Shown here one piece after another: positions 17,634 through 27,051 of a DNA stretch of 64,000 bases. Source of the DNA: Thioalkalivibrio thiocyanodenitrificans ARhD 1 (GTDB lineage: Bacteria; Pseudomonadota; Gammaproteobacteria; Ectothiorhodospirales; Ectothiorhodospiraceae); contig NZ_KB900536.1 of assembly GCF_000378965.1 (NCBI RefSeq), forward strand, positions 1,127,583 through 1,191,582. Reading direction: 5' to 3'. The notes under the pieces are model-generated. The model did not search any database. It was not told where the DNA came from and was given only the letters and a program-made list of their open reading frames with translations. Made by a program: the position numbers and the translations under genes. Position 1 is the first letter of the stretch. Every line of letters starts with the position of its first letter.

Positions 17634-17700
17634 TGTAGGATCCCGCCCCCGCGGGCGAAACCGGGGGGCAGGATCGCCCGCGGGAGCGGGCTCCTACGGG
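17634..17700. repeat. REP/BIME-like palindromic unit
   Basis: TGTAGGATCCCGCCCCCGCGGGCGA on the left is mirrored by TCGCCCGCGGGAGCGGGCTCCTAC on the right, in the cpoB-queE gap. It is the GCTCCCGC variant of the family. Confidence 0.8.
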
Positions 17701-17713
17701 GGCATCCTTTTGA

Positions 17714-18508
17714 TTACCTGCCTTCGTCGCGCATGCGCCGCAGGCGCTGCTCGGCCAGGCGGGCCACGGCACTGCCCTGGTGATTCGCCACCACCTGTTC
17801 CAGCGCCGCACGGGCACGATCCCACTGCCCGAGTTCATAGTGAGTGAACCCCAGCTTGAGCTGCGCGTCGCCGATCTTGTTGCTGTCCGGGTAGTCAGCC
17901 ATCACCTTTTCGAACTCGACCAGAGCACCGTCGAAATCCCGACTCACATACTTGGCCTCACCCAGCCAGTATTGTGCGTTCGCGGCCAGTCCGCTTTGCG
18001 GATAGTCATTCAGAAAGGCACGGAACGCGCTCACCGACTGATCGTAGCGCCCTTCGCGCAGCAGATCGAAGGCGGCCCGGTAGACCTGCTGCTCGTCCGC
18101 GGCACCAGGGGCCGGCGCCACCGGTGCCGCGGGATCGGCCGGATCCGCCACGATGGGGGTATCGGGCCGGGCGGGACCGGGGCCCGGGGCCACCCGGACA
18201 CCGCCCTCCTCCAGCGCCTGCAGACGCCGGTCCACATCCAGGTACAGATCCCGCTGCCGGCTGCGCAGGTTCTCCAGTTCGTGCTCGCTGGTTTCCGCGC
18301 TGCCCCGCATGGCGCGCACTTCCTGCTCCAGCGCGTCCAGGCGGCGCATCATGTCCATGAGCGCCTGGTTGTCCATCAGGCGCTCGAGGCGCTGGATGCG
18401 GGCGTCCAGTTGCCTGGGATCCGGCATGGCCTCCTGTTGCGCAGCGGCCAGGCCCGGCACCAGGAGCGCCGACACCATCAGGACCCGCGCCCTGTCACGT
18501 AATGCCAT
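17714..18508 (-). CDS. cpoB: Tol-Pal cell-division coordinator CpoB (YbgF)
   Basis: The 264-aa precursor has a signal peptide (cut after LAAA near residue 23), a coiled-coil segment at about 30-105, a Pro/Ala-rich linker and three TPRs at about 140-260 (YRAAFDLLREGRYDQSVSAF and following). CpoB couples peptidoglycan synthesis by PBP1B with Tol-Pal constriction in the periplasm. Its ATG overlaps the pal stop codon (TAATG), the usual last position of the tol-pal cluster. Confidence 0.95.
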   Translation of the reverse strand: MALRDRARVLMVSALLVPGLAAAQQEAMPDPRQLDARIQRLERLMDNQALMDMMRRLDALEQEVRAMRGSAETSEHELENLRSRQRDLYLDVDRRLQALEEGGVRVAPGPGPARPDTPIVADPADPAAPVAPAPGAADEQQVYRAAFDLLREGRYDQSVSAFRAFLNDYPQSGLAANAQYWLGEAKYVSRDFDGALVEFEKVMADYPDSNKIGDAQLKLGFTHYELGQWDRARAALEQVVANHQGSAVARLAEQRLRRMRDEGR

Positions 18509-19050
18509 TACATCCCCTCCCGGTCATAGACCAGCTCCACACGGCGATTCCGGGCCCAGGATTCCTCGTCACGCCCGAACGCCGCGGGCACCTCTTCACC
18601 GTAGCTGATCACCTGGATCTGGTCGGCCCGGGCGCCCTGCAGCATCAGCATCCTCTGCACGGACTGGGCGCGCCGTTCGCCGAGACCCAGATTGTACTCC
18701 CGTGTGCCCCGCTCGTCGGTATGGCCCTCGGCGCGCACCCGTACGCCCGGGTTGTCCGCCAGGTACTGGCCGTGGGCGGTGATCACGTGTTCGTACTCCG
18801 CCCGGATGTCACTGCGATCGAACTCGAAGTAGACGATGCGCTCTGCCAGCGGGCTGTCGGGGTCGTCCAGCGGATCGGCGAACAGCCGGCCGTCCGGATC
18901 CAGGGGCATGGTCTCGATACCCGTATCCGGCCGTGCGGACGGGTCACGGACCGCGGCGGGGTCCTCGTCGCCGGGGCGCGTCGCCTTGGCGCAGGCACCC
19001 AGGGCGAAGGCAAGCACCAGTACAAACAGGATCTGCAGCGTGGATTTCAT
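18508..19050 (-). CDS. pal: Peptidoglycan-associated lipoprotein Pal
   Basis: The 180-aa lipoprotein has a lipobox LGAC (Cys20) and a C-terminal OmpA domain with the peptidoglycan-binding pattern YNLGLGERRAQSV and a VRAEGHTDERG motif at about 108. Pal anchors the outer membrane to peptidoglycan and binds TolB. Gene order tolQ, tolR, tolA, tolB, pal, cpoB on the minus strand is the canonical one. The ATG has a GAGGAG-type ribosome site upstream. Confidence 0.97.
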   Translation of the reverse strand: MKSTLQILFVLVLAFALGACAKATRPGDEDPAAVRDPSARPDTGIETMPLDPDGRLFADPLDDPDSPLAERIVYFEFDRSDIRAEYEHVITAHGQYLADNPGVRVRAEGHTDERGTREYNLGLGERRAQSVQRMLMLQGARADQIQVISYGEEVPAAFGRDEESWARNRRVELVYDREGM

Positions 19051-19113
19051 GGCACGACTCCTCGTTGAATGAAAGTGGTTCCCGATCTTGGGTCCATCTC
19101 GGCTCTGATGTCT

Positions 19114-20424
19114 TCAATCCAGAAACGGCGACCAGGCGGGCTCGCGGACTTCGCCCTCCTGGAGCACGAGACTCTGGCGCACGCGCCCGTCGGCGCTCAC
19201 CGCGGCCAGCTCACCCTGGCCGCCGGCACCCGCCGTGGCATAGATGATCATGCCGCCGTTGGGGGCAAAGCTGGGCGCCTCGTCCAGGCGGCCGTCGGTG
19301 AGCAGGCGAAGCTGGCGGCTGCCGCGCTCCAGCACACCGATCCGGAACCGCCCCCGGTCGCCGTGGACCATAGCGATCAGGCGGCCATCCGGCGAAACGG
19401 CGGCATTGCCGTTGTAACGCCCTTCGAAGGTCAGGCGGCGCGCCTGCCCGCCGCCCGCGTCCACCTCGTAGATCTGCGGATTGCCGCTTCGATCGGAGGT
19501 GAACAGGATACTCCTGCCGTCAGGCATCCACTCGGGTTCCGTATCGATCGACCGGCTGTCGGTGAGTTTGCGCAGCGTACGGTCCGAGAGATTCATCACG
19601 TAGATATCGGGCGCCCCGTCCCGGGACAGGGTCAGCGCCATCCGCCGGCCGTCCGGGGACCAGGCCGGCGCGCTGTTGATGCCTTCGTGGCTCGCGATGA
19701 GTTCCCGGCCGCTGCCGTCCACGTTCTGGATATAGACCTCGGAGCGCCGGTTCTCGAAGGACACATAGGCGAGGCGCCGCCCGTCCGGGGACCACACCGG
19801 CGAGAGGATGGGCTGGGGGGAGCGGAAGATGGTGCGCGGGCGGTGGCCGTCCGCGTCCGCCACCTGGAGCGCGAAACGGGACTGACCGTTCGCCCGGGTC
19901 ACGCTCACGTAGGCCACCCGGGTACTGAAGGCGCCCCGGGTGCCGGTGATCTGCTCGTAGATGAGATCGCTGATCTTGTGGGCGGCCCGGCGCAGATCGT
20001 CGCGGCCGGACACCGGAATCCGGTAGCCGGTGGTCTGGCGCCCGCTGACCGCGTCGAACAGCTGGAACTGCACGTTGAAGCCGTCGGCGCCCGTGGCCTG
20101 GAGACTGCCGATCACCACGTGCTCCACCCCCGCGTTGCGCCAGGCGCGAAAGTTCACGTCCCCGCCGCGCACCGGGCGTTGCGGCATGCGAGCCCGTTCC
20201 AGGGGCGCGAACTGGCCGCTGCGGTGCAGGTTGGCCTGGACGATGGCCGCGATGTCCTCCGGCGCACGATCCCCCGCCCCCTGCCAGCCGAAAGGCACGA
20301 CGGCAATGGGCATGGCGCCCTCCACCCCCTGGGTGATGCGGATCTCCAGGGCCGCCCGGGCGCCGAACGGCAGCAGGCACAGAACCAGGAGAAGCAGGAT
20401 TCGCGAAGATGCAGTCGATGTCAT
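19114..20424 (-). CDS. tolB: Tol-Pal periplasmic beta-propeller TolB
   Basis: The 436-aa precursor has a signal peptide ([15 protein letters not shown]), an N-terminal TolB domain and a six-bladed beta-propeller seen from repeats such as [30 protein letters not shown] and [15 protein letters not shown]. TolB binds Pal at the outer membrane. The ATG at 20424 gives a normal signal peptide; a TTG eight codons earlier overlaps the tolA stop and is a possible alternative. It is co-transcribed with tolA upstream and pal downstream. Confidence 0.95.
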   Translation of the reverse strand: MTSTASSRILLLLVLCLLPFGARAALEIRITQGVEGAMPIAVVPFGWQGAGDRAPEDIAAIVQANLHRSGQFAPLERARMPQRPVRGGDVNFRAWRNAGVEHVVIGSLQATGADGFNVQFQLFDAVSGRQTTGYRIPVSGRDDLRRAAHKISDLIYEQITGTRGAFSTRVAYVSVTRANGQSRFALQVADADGHRPRTIFRSPQPILSPVWSPDGRRLAYVSFENRRSEVYIQNVDGSGRELIASHEGINSAPAWSPDGRRMALTLSRDGAPDIYVMNLSDRTLRKLTDSRSIDTEPEWMPDGRSILFTSDRSGNPQIYEVDAGGGQARRLTFEGRYNGNAAVSPDGRLIAMVHGDRGRFRIGVLERGSRQLRLLTDGRLDEAPSFAPNGGMIIYATAGAGGQGELAAVSADGRVRQSLVLQEGEVREPAWSPFLD

Positions 20425-20444
20425 GATGTGTCCCGGCACTGGGT

Positions 20445-21404
20445 TCAACGGGGTTCAAAGGTAAACCGGATCTCCCGGGCGAACAGTTCCGGGTCGGGCG
20501 GATCCGGCAGCGGTTCCGCCTTGCGCACGGCGGCCTCCACGGAGCGGCAGAAGGCGGCATCGCCGGTGCAGCGCTCGATGCGCACGTCCTGAATGTAACC
20601 ACCCGGCGTCTGGAGCACGATCACCACGGCCATCTGCCCGGACTGGAAACCGCTCGGCTGCAGCCAGTTGCGCTCGACGGCAGCCCTGATGGCGTCCGTA
20701 TACTGCCCCCGGAGGCTTGCCAGCTGCATGCGGCGCTCCTCCTGCCTGCGGTCATCCTCCTCACGGGCCAGGCGTTCCTCCTCGGCCCGCAACGCGGCCT
20801 GCCGCCTGGCCTCCTCGGCCCGGCGTTCCTCTTCCAGCCGGCGCTGGCGTTCTTCCTCGGCCCGGCGGGCCTCTTCCTGACGCCGGCGTTCCTCTTCGGC
20901 GCGGCGCGCCTCTGCCTCCGCCTGGCGCCTGGCCTCCTCCTGGCGGCGCTGTTCCTCCTCCGCCCGTGCCTGCGCCTGCCGGCGGGCCTCTTCCTGGCGC
21001 TGGCGCTCGGCTTCTGCTTCTGCTTCTGCCTGGCGACGGCGCTCCGCCTCTGCCTGGCGCCTGGCCTCTTCCTGGCGGCGCGCCTCCTCCTGGCGCGCCT
21101 GTTCCCGGCGCTGGCGTTCGGCCTCCTCGGCCCGGCGCCTCTCCTCCGCCCGGCGGCGTTCGGCCTCGATGCGCTCGCGCTCGGCCGCGCGCTTGTCCTC
21201 CTCGATGCGGTCGAAGGTGCGCGCATCCACGGCCACGGCCTCGATCACCCGGTGGGCATCGGGCTGGTGCACCGACACGTCCAGCACCGAGGCCTGGCCC
21301 CGCGGCGTGAACTCCAGGCCCAGCAGCATGGCCAGCAACAGCAGCAGGTGGACCAGCGCAACGGCGCTCAGGATTCGGGGATGATCTTGCAGGGTCTGCC
21401 ACAT
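20445..21404 (-). CDS. tolA: Tol-Pal inner-membrane bridge protein TolA
   Basis: The 319-aa protein has one N-terminal transmembrane helix (residues 12-30), a long helical domain from about 65 to 225 made of Arg/Glu/Gln/Ala-rich repeats (blocks like [13 protein letters not shown]), and a C-terminal TolA/TonB-like domain with two cysteines (ERCTGD and FCRSVE). TolA spans the periplasm and links the TolQR motor to Pal. The helical part is arginine-rich where E. coli TolA is lysine- and alanine-rich, in keeping with the high GC content. The repeated codons make this stretch prone to length changes. Confidence 0.95.
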   Translation of the reverse strand: MWQTLQDHPRILSAVALVHLLLLLAMLLGLEFTPRGQASVLDVSVHQPDAHRVIEAVAVDARTFDRIEEDKRAAERERIEAERRRAEERRRAEEAERQRREQARQEEARRQEEARRQAEAERRRQAEAEAEAERQRQEEARRQAQARAEEEQRRQEEARRQAEAEARRAEEERRRQEEARRAEEERQRRLEEERRAEEARRQAALRAEEERLAREEDDRRQEERRMQLASLRGQYTDAIRAAVERNWLQPSGFQSGQMAVVIVLQTPGGYIQDVRIERCTGDAAFCRSVEAAVRKAEPLPDPPDPELFAREIRFTFEPR

Positions 21405-21408
21405 GGCA

Positions 21409-21855
21409 TCAGTCGCCCGCCTCCGCGGGATCGGTAATCAGCCCCACCCGGGCCACCCCGGCGGACTGCACGGTCACCATGGCATCCACCACCCGGCCGT
21501 AATCCACGTTGCGGTCGCCGCGCACATACACCTGGACCCCGGGCCGATCGGAGAGCAGCCCCGCGACGATCTCGCCCAGTACCTCCCGTTCCAGGGGCAC
21601 GTTCACCTGCGGCCCCTGGTTCAGGGTCACCTGCCCGTCCCGGGCGACGGTCACCACCACCGGTTCGCCCTCGTCCGGGTCCGGCTCCATGGTCTCGGCC
21701 CGGGCCTGGGGCAGGTCCACCTCCACACCCTGCTGCAGCAGGGGCGCGGTCACCATGAAGATGATCAGCAGCACCAGCATCACGTCGATGAAGGGCACCA
21801 CGTTGATCTGTGACATGGGACGGCGCCGGCGCGCCGCATCCTTGGCTAGCGCCAT
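21409..21855 (-). CDS. tolR: Tol-Pal proton-channel protein TolR
   Basis: The 148-aa protein has a short basic N-terminus (ARRRRPMSQ), then INVVPFIDVMLVLLIIFMV, the single TolR/ExbD membrane helix with the essential aspartate in PFIDV, and a periplasmic ExbD-like domain. With TolQ it forms the proton-driven motor that energises TolA. The start at 21855 gives the usual length; a longer open frame upstream overlaps tolQ out of frame. The gene lies between tolQ and tolA with minimal spacing. Confidence 0.96.
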   Translation of the reverse strand: MALAKDAARRRRPMSQINVVPFIDVMLVLLIIFMVTAPLLQQGVEVDLPQARAETMEPDPDEGEPVVVTVARDGQVTLNQGPQVNVPLEREVLGEIVAGLLSDRPGVQVYVRGDRNVDYGRVVDAMVTVQSAGVARVGLITDPAEAGD

Positions 21856-21892
21856 ACGCCCCGCTCCCGGCCGGCTGTCTGTCCGGCGCGCA

Positions 21893-22579
21893 TCACATGG
21901 CCTCCTCGGTGGCCGGGGCCTGTCGTTGCAGCAGTGAGGTGAACTCCTCGGTGAAGTTGTCGTAGCGCGTGACGATGCGGTCCACATCGTCGGAGAAGCG
22001 ATTGTAGGCGATCACCGCCGGGATGGCCGCGAACAGTCCCAGCGCGGTGGCGATCAGCGCCTCGGCGATGCCCGGCGCCACCATGGCCAGCGTGGCGGTC
22101 TGTACGCCGGAGAGCCCGATGAAGGCGTGCATGATGCCCCAGACGGTGCCGAACAGGCCGATATAGGGGCTGGTGGAACCCACCGTGGCCAGGAACGACA
22201 GATAGCTCTCCAGCCCGTCCACCTCACGGGAGACGGCGACGCGCATGGAGCGCAGGGCGGATTCCCCGAGGGTCACGCCCCGTTCGTGACGCTGCTTGCG
22301 CCCGCGCAGGAACTCCTTGAAGCCGGCGACGAACACGTGCTCCAGCCCGGACACCTCGTTCTTGCGCCGGATGCCCTCGTAGAGATGGGCCAGGTCGACA
22401 CCCGACCAGAAGCGCTCCTCAAACTCGTCGGTGGCGACCCGCGTGTCGCGCAGCACGCGCCACTTGATGATCATCACCGTCCAGGACAGCACGGAGGCCA
22501 CGACAAGGATGAGCATCACCAGTTGCACGATGAAGCTGGCCTCGAGAATCAGGCGATACAGGGAAAGATCAACGCTCAC
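21893..22579 (-). CDS. tolQ: Tol-Pal motor protein TolQ
   Basis: The 228-aa protein has three membrane segments (about 14-36, 130-155 and 165-190) with the MotA/TolQ/ExbB channel pattern IGLFGTVWGIMHAFIGL and a long cytoplasmic loop after the first helix. TolQ forms the pentameric stator around TolR. The GTG at 22579 gives the family's MSVDLSLYRLI start and overlaps the ybgC stop by 11 bases, the normal ybgC-tolQ arrangement. Confidence 0.95.
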   Translation of the reverse strand: MSVDLSLYRLILEASFIVQLVMLILVVASVLSWTVMIIKWRVLRDTRVATDEFEERFWSGVDLAHLYEGIRRKNEVSGLEHVFVAGFKEFLRGRKQRHERGVTLGESALRSMRVAVSREVDGLESYLSFLATVGSTSPYIGLFGTVWGIMHAFIGLSGVQTATLAMVAPGIAEALIATALGLFAAIPAVIAYNRFSDDVDRIVTRYDNFTEEFTSLLQRQAPATEEAM

Positions 22580-23039
22580 GTGTCTCGGCCTCCAGGGCTG
22601 ACAGGGCTTCGAGGATATCGTCCGGGACGCTGCGGGGCCTGAAACTGCCGGCATCCAGACAGGCAATCTTGACCTCCCCGCGGCTCAGCAGTTCCGGCGC
22701 GGACCCGGCCGCGGTCCTGACGACCGTCTGTGCGAACTGCAGGCTGGCCCGCCCCATGGACCCGATGGCCGCGGTCACCTCCAGCAGGTCGTCCAGACGT
22801 GCCGGGCGAAGATAGTCCACTTTCACGGAACGCACGGCGAACAGCAGGCCGCGCTCCTGCACGAGCCGGGCCTGATCGAATCCGAGAGATCTGAGCCATT
22901 CCGTGCGGGCGCGCTCCATGAAGCGCAGGTAATTGGCGTAATACACGACCCCGCCGGCGTCCGTGTCCTCGTAGTAGACGCGCACCGGCCAGACGAAGGT
23001 CCTGTCTGACTGCGACATGTTGCTGGATTGCACGCTCAT
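22569..23039 (-). CDS. ybgC: Acyl-CoA thioesterase YbgC (hotdog fold)
   Basis: The 156-aa hotdog protein has the 4HBT active-site motif YYEDTDAGGVVYYANY at residues 22-37. YbgC hydrolyses acyl-CoA thioesters and in gammaproteobacteria is the first gene of the tol-pal operon, as here. The start may be residue 1 or the Met at residue 8; nothing upstream decides firmly. It follows ruvB by 15 bases, so the ruv and tol genes are probably read together. Confidence 0.93.
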   Translation of the reverse strand: MSVQSSNMSQSDRTFVWPVRVYYEDTDAGGVVYYANYLRFMERARTEWLRSLGFDQARLVQERGLLFAVRSVKVDYLRPARLDDLLEVTAAIGSMGRASLQFAQTVVRTAAGSAPELLSRGEVKIACLDAGSFRPRSVPDDILEALSALEAETRER

Positions 23040-23054
23040 GGAAACGGGGCTCGA

Positions 23055-24116
23055 TCACACTTTGTCTTCACCGGCGTCGCCGGAGGCCGGGCTGAACAGG
23101 TCTCCGGCCACACCCGCACCCCCGGGCACGGCCAGGCCGAAATAGCGATACGCATTGCCGGTGGCCATGCGCCCCCGCGGGGTGCGCATGAGGAAACCCT
23201 GCTGGATCAGGTAGGGCTCCACCACGTCCTCGATGGTGCCGCGCTCTTCGCCGATGGCCGCCGCCAGGCTGTCCACACCCACCGGCCCGCCGTCGAACTT
23301 CTCGATCACCGCCAGCAACAGGCGGCGGTCCTGGGCATCGAAGCCCTGCACGTCCACGTCCAGGAGATCCAGGGCGCGGTCCGCCACGGCCGCGGTGATC
23401 ACGCCGTCGGCCTTCATCTGGGCATAGTCACGCACCCGCCTGAGCAGCCGGTTGGCGATGCGCGGCGTCCCCCGGGAGCGCCGGGCGATCTCGACCGCGC
23501 CGGCCGGTTCCAGCTCCACGTGCAGGATGCCGGCGGCACGCTGCACGATGCGGGTGAGATCCTCGGCGGCGTAGAACTCCAGCCGCTGCACGATGCCGAA
23601 GCGGTCCCGAAGCGGCGAGGTGAGCAGCCCGGCACGGGTGGTGGCCCCCACCAGGGTGAAGGGCGGCAGATCCAGCTTGATGGAACGCGCCGCCGGCCCC
23701 TCGCCGATGACGATGTCCAGCTGGAAATCCTCCATCGCCGGATACAGGACCTCCTCCACCACCGGGGACAGGCGATGGATCTCGTCCACGAACAGCACGT
23801 CACGGGGTTCCAGGTTGGTGAGCAGCGCCGCCAGGTCTCCCGGGCGCTCCAGCACGGGCCCCGAGCTGTGGCGCAGGTTCACGCCCAGTTCGTGGGCGAC
23901 GATATGGGCAAGGGTGGTCTTGCCGAGCCCCGGCGGACCGAAGATCAGCACATGGTCCAGCGCCTCGGAACGGCCGCGGGCCGCGCCGATGAAGATTTCC
24001 ATCTGTTCGCGCACCGCCGGCTGGCCCACGTAGTCCGCCAGCCGCCGGGGGCGGATGGAAAGTTCGGCCGCTTCGTCCTCCCTGGAGCCTTCAGCGGTGA
24101 TCAGACGTTCAGGCAT
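23055..24116 (-). CDS. ruvB: Holliday-junction helicase motor RuvB
   Basis: The 353-aa AAA+ protein has Walker [10 protein letters not shown] at residues 60-68, Walker [10 protein letters not shown], the sensor motif GATTRAGLL and a C-terminal winged helix ([14 protein letters not shown]). Hexameric RuvB pumps DNA through the RuvA-held Holliday junction. It is downstream of ruvC and ruvA, separated from ruvA by 132 bp that carry a short repeat. Confidence 0.98.
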   Translation of the reverse strand: MPERLITAEGSREDEAAELSIRPRRLADYVGQPAVREQMEIFIGAARGRSEALDHVLIFGPPGLGKTTLAHIVAHELGVNLRHSSGPVLERPGDLAALLTNLEPRDVLFVDEIHRLSPVVEEVLYPAMEDFQLDIVIGEGPAARSIKLDLPPFTLVGATTRAGLLTSPLRDRFGIVQRLEFYAAEDLTRIVQRAAGILHVELEPAGAVEIARRSRGTPRIANRLLRRVRDYAQMKADGVITAAVADRALDLLDVDVQGFDAQDRRLLLAVIEKFDGGPVGVDSLAAAIGEERGTIEDVVEPYLIQQGFLMRTPRGRMATGNAYRYFGLAVPGGAGVAGDLFSPASGDAGEDKV

Positions 24117-24248
24117 GACTGCTCAAGAGGCAAGATACCAGAGGCAAGATACAAGAAAAAACGTGAAAAAAGAACCACAACATTCTGTTACACAGCAAGA
24201 AATCCGCACTTCAAAGGGCGTTTCCCCTGACACCCGACACCTGGCGCT
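24117..24248. repeat. Short repeat region AGGCAAGATACAAG between ruvA and ruvB
   Basis: CAAGAGGCAAGATACCAGAGGCAAGATACAAG at 24122-24153 is a degenerate tandem of the heptamer type. No inverted partner is clear here. Confidence 0.5.
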
Positions 24249-24854
24249 TCACTTCAGTGTCGCCTTCAACGCCAGCCGGATGAGGTCTTCCGAGCGCTCC
24301 GCCTCGCCCTCCACGGCGCTGATCAGCCTGCTTGCCTCCTGGGGTCTGTAGCCCAGGGACACCAGGGCCGAGACCGCGTCGCTCACGGGGTCCGGCGCCG
24401 CCGCCGCGGCGGCCGCCTGCTGGCCGCCCGCCACGGCGGCGGTGGCCGGCAGGGACGCGAGCCGATCGCGCATTTCCACCACCAGGCGCTCGGCGGTCTT
24501 GCGGCCTATCCCCGGCAGGCGCACCAGGGAGGCCGTGTCCCCGTTCATGACGCAGCGGGCGAAGTCTTCGGCGCTCATGCCCGAGAGGATGGCGAGCGCC
24601 ATCTTGGCCCCCACGCCGCTCACCCGGATCAGGCTTCGGAAAAGCCCCCGCTCGGACTCGCTGGCGAAGCCGTAAAGCACGTGAGCGTCCTCGCGCACGT
24701 GCAGATGGGTATGCAGAGTCACCTGCCCGCCCGGTTCCGGCAGGTTGTAGAACGTGGACAGGGGCGCCTCGATCTCGTAGCCGACGCCCTGGACCTCCAG
24801 CAGCAGGAAGGGCGGCTGCTTGCTCACCAGCTCGCCGCGCAGGCGGCCGATCAT
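24249..24854 (-). CDS. ruvA: Holliday-junction recognition protein RuvA
   Basis: The 201-aa protein starts MIGRLRGELV with the OB-fold domain I, has two helix-hairpin-helix motifs in domain II (LIRVSGVGAKMALAIL and LVRLPGIGRKTAERL), a flexible Ala-rich linker at about 138-152, and the RuvB-binding domain III at the C-terminus. Its ATG overlaps the ruvC TGA (ATGA), so the two are translationally coupled. Confidence 0.98.
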   Translation of the reverse strand: MIGRLRGELVSKQPPFLLLEVQGVGYEIEAPLSTFYNLPEPGGQVTLHTHLHVREDAHVLYGFASESERGLFRSLIRVSGVGAKMALAILSGMSAEDFARCVMNGDTASLVRLPGIGRKTAERLVVEMRDRLASLPATAAVAGGQQAAAAAAAPDPVSDAVSALVSLGYRPQEASRLISAVEGEAERSEDLIRLALKATLK

Positions 24855-25390
24855 CGCCGGGACCTCCGGCGGCTGCCCCGGGTCCTGAAGGCAAGCCCCC
24901 GGACGCCTTCGGGCAACTGGCTGAGGGTCGCCCGTGTATGGGCGTGGCAAAGCGCCACCGCCAGGGCGTCGGCGGCATCCGGCAGGGGCGCGTCCTTCAG
25001 GCCAAGGATCATGGTGATCATGTGCTGAACCTGTTCCTTGCTGGCGGATCCGGTGCCCACCACCGCCTGCTTGATGGACGTGGCGCTGTACTCCACCACG
25101 GGCAGGCCGCCGCGCACCCCGGCGCAGATCGCCGCGCCCCGGGCCTGGCCCAGTTTCAGCGCGGACGAGGGGTTGCGCGAGACGAACACCTGCTCGATGG
25201 ACAGCACATCCGGGGCATGGGCCTCCACCAGTTCGCTCACCTGTTCGAAGATGCGTCCCAGGCGCACCACCAGGTCCGCCCGGCCGAGCCGGATACAGCC
25301 GCTGTGCACATGGGCACTTGTCCTGCCGTCACTGTCGACGATGCCGAAGCCGGTCACCAGGGAACCGGGGTCGATGCCTAATATGCGCAT
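24851..25390 (-). CDS. ruvC: Holliday-junction resolvase RuvC
   Basis: The 179-aa protein begins MRILGIDPG with the first catalytic Asp7, followed by the acidic residue in LSIEQVFV and the C-terminal DAADALAVALCHAH with two further aspartates. RuvC nicks Holliday junctions symmetrically. The ATG at 25390 is the only family-consistent start. Immediately upstream lies a long perfect-stem hairpin (25399-25476), so ribosome access may be affected; no clear Shine-Dalgarno is visible. Confidence 0.97.
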   Translation of the reverse strand: MRILGIDPGSLVTGFGIVDSDGRTSAHVHSGCIRLGRADLVVRLGRIFEQVSELVEAHAPDVLSIEQVFVSRNPSSALKLGQARGAAICAGVRGGLPVVEYSATSIKQAVVGTGSASKEQVQHMITMILGLKDAPLPDAADALAVALCHAHTRATLSQLPEGVRGLAFRTRGSRRRSRR

Positions 25391-25398
25391 TGTATGCG

Positions 25399-25476
25399 CA
25401 GTGGCAAGTCTCAAGTGGCAAGTGGCAAGGGAAGAACGACTCTTCCTTGCCACTTGCCACTTGAGACTTGCCACTG
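25399..25476. repeat. Heptamer AAGTGGC repeat forming a 36-bp hairpin between yebC and ruvC
   Basis: CAGTGGCAAGTCTCAAGTGG and its continuation pair with the mirrored right arm over 36 bp with a single-base bulge and a loop of about 5 bases. The unit AAGTGGC is repeated in each arm. It starts 9 bases upstream of the ruvC ATG. Confidence 0.9.
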
Positions 25477-25499
25477 TTCCACCATCGCTCGCGAAACCC

Positions 25500-26249
25500 T
25501 CAGGCTTCCATGGCCTGCATCACTTCATCGGGGAAGTCGGCATTGGTATACACATTCTGCACGTCGTCCAGATCGTCCAGCATGTCCAGGAGCTTGAGCA
25601 GCGCCTGGGCGCTGTCGGCGTCCACGGGGGCGGCGGTACCGGCACGCATGGTCACCTCGCTGCGCTCGGGCCTGAGGCCCGCGCCGGTCATGGCGGCGCG
25701 CACGGTCTCGTAGTGGTCCGGGGCGGTCAGCACGTCGATGGAGCCGTCGTCGTTGGCCAGCACATCCTCGGCACCGGCCTCCAGGGCCATCTCCATGATC
25801 CGCTCCTCGTCGCTGCCCGGCGGATAACTCAGGATGCCCTGCTTCTCGAACAGGTAGGCCACCGAACCGTCGGTGCCCAGATTGCCGCCGCACTTGGTGA
25901 ATGCATGACGCACCTCGGCCACGGTGCGATTCCGGTTGTCCGTCATGCAGTCGACCATGATCGCCACGCCGCCGGGGCCGTAGCCCTCGTAGCGAAGCTC
26001 CTCGTAGTTGACCCCCTCCAGCTCGCCGGCGCCGCGCTTGATGGCGCGCTCCACCGTGTCCTTGGTCATGTTGGCATCCAGGGCCTTGTCGGTGGCCAGA
26101 CGCAGGCGGGGATTCGCGTTCAGGTCCGAACCGCCGAGGCGGGCGGCCACGGTGATTTCCTTGATCAGCTTGGTGAAAAGCTTGCCGCGCTTGGCGTCCT
26201 GGGCATTCTTGCGGTGCTGGATGTTCGCCCACTTGCTGTGTCCTGCCAT
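25500..26249 (-). CDS. yebC: YebC/PmpR-family protein
   Basis: The 249-aa protein starts [20 protein letters not shown], the invariant YebC N-terminus, and keeps the family length and the [11 protein letters not shown] motif near residue 93. YebC proteins were described as transcription regulators, and more recent work links some of them to relief of ribosome stalling. It commonly precedes ruvC, as here. The ATG at 26249 is unambiguous; an open frame upstream is REP sequence read through. Confidence 0.96.
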   Translation of the reverse strand: MAGHSKWANIQHRKNAQDAKRGKLFTKLIKEITVAARLGGSDLNANPRLRLATDKALDANMTKDTVERAIKRGAGELEGVNYEELRYEGYGPGGVAIMVDCMTDNRNRTVAEVRHAFTKCGGNLGTDGSVAYLFEKQGILSYPPGSDEERIMEMALEAGAEDVLANDDGSIDVLTAPDHYETVRAAMTGAGLRPERSEVTMRAGTAAPVDADSAQALLKLLDMLDDLDDVQNVYTNADFPDEVMQAMEA

Positions 26250-26291
26250 GGAGGTCTTGTCTCTTAGCGTGATTCGATTTGGATTCGGGGA

Positions 26292-26378
26292 TATTCGCGG
26301 CGGGGTCGCCGCTCCTACCGACACCATGGAGCACGTAGGAGGCCCGACCCCGGGCCGAATCGCCCGCCGCACCGGTCC
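26292..26378. repeat. REP-like unit upstream of yebC (divergent variant)
   Basis: GGGGTCGCCGCTCCTAC and GTAGGAGGCCCGACCCCGGGC are arranged head to head, the reverse of the other units, across about 20 bases. Confidence 0.65.
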
Positions 26379-26415
26379 GGGAACCCGGCGGCCAGCATAA
26401 GGGGCATAGTCTAAC

Positions 26416-27051
26416 TTAGGGCGACCGGGCCGTGAAATCGCCCCACCTGAGGAAGGCGGCCACTGCCTCCGCCACCGCCTCCGACCAGAGCATGCCGAAG
26501 TGGCCATAGGGCACAGCGAGATGGGCATTGATCTCCGGCGAGCGGGTTTCGGCCAGGGCCACGGTGCCGTCATTGGGGGTGTCCAGCCGCCAACAGAACA
26601 GCGTGCCGATGCCGAAACCGCGGTTTCCCGCCACCATGCCCAGTTCCCGGCCGGCCTTCCAGCGGGGGGCGCCGCCGAGCAGGCCCCGCCTGATGCTGCG
26701 CCCGAGCAGCCAGCGGGTCAACGGCGTGCGGGCCATGCAGGCGGCGGTACGGCTGCCGTTGATCGGGGTGCCCAGCATCACCACCCGCCCGGGCCGCTGC
26801 ATGGGATAACGCTCGAACAGGTGCGCGACCACCAGCCCGCCGAGACTGTGGGCCACCAGGTGCACCACGTCCGCGTCCACGGAACGCAGGAACCGGTCCA
26901 GCCGGGCGGCGTTCCACTCGGGAGCGGCCAGGATGCTGGAATAGCGGAACTGATGGCATTGAAAGCCTTCGGCGGCCATCCGGCGGCGCAGGGGCGTCAT
27001 CTCGAGCCCGGTCATCCACAGGCCATGGACAAACACCACCGCCTCACGCAT
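26416..27051 (-). CDS. Alpha/beta-hydrolase (small lipase-like)
   Basis: The 211-aa protein has the alpha/beta-hydrolase oxyanion stretch FVHGLWMTG at the N-terminus and the nucleophile elbow AHSLGG. The acid is probably the Asp in [10 protein letters not shown] and the base the His in VPYGHFGML. No signal peptide is seen, so it acts in the cytoplasm. The substrate is unknown. Its ATG lies within the last codons of nudB (8-base overlap), which ties the two in one transcript. Confidence 0.85.
   Translation of the reverse strand: MREAVVFVHGLWMTGLEMTPLRRRMAAEGFQCHQFRYSSILAAPEWNAARLDRFLRSVDADVVHLVAHSLGGLVVAHLFERYPMQRPGRVVMLGTPINGSRTAACMARTPLTRWLLGRSIRRGLLGGAPRWKAGRELGMVAGNRGFGIGTLFCWRLDTPNDGTVALAETRSPEINAHLAVPYGHFGMLWSEAVAEAVAAFLRWGDFTARSP

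Noticed and set aside
20717-21310. Pro/Gly-rich frame opposite tolA
   Set aside because: It is the antisense of the Arg/Glu repeat codons of TolA.
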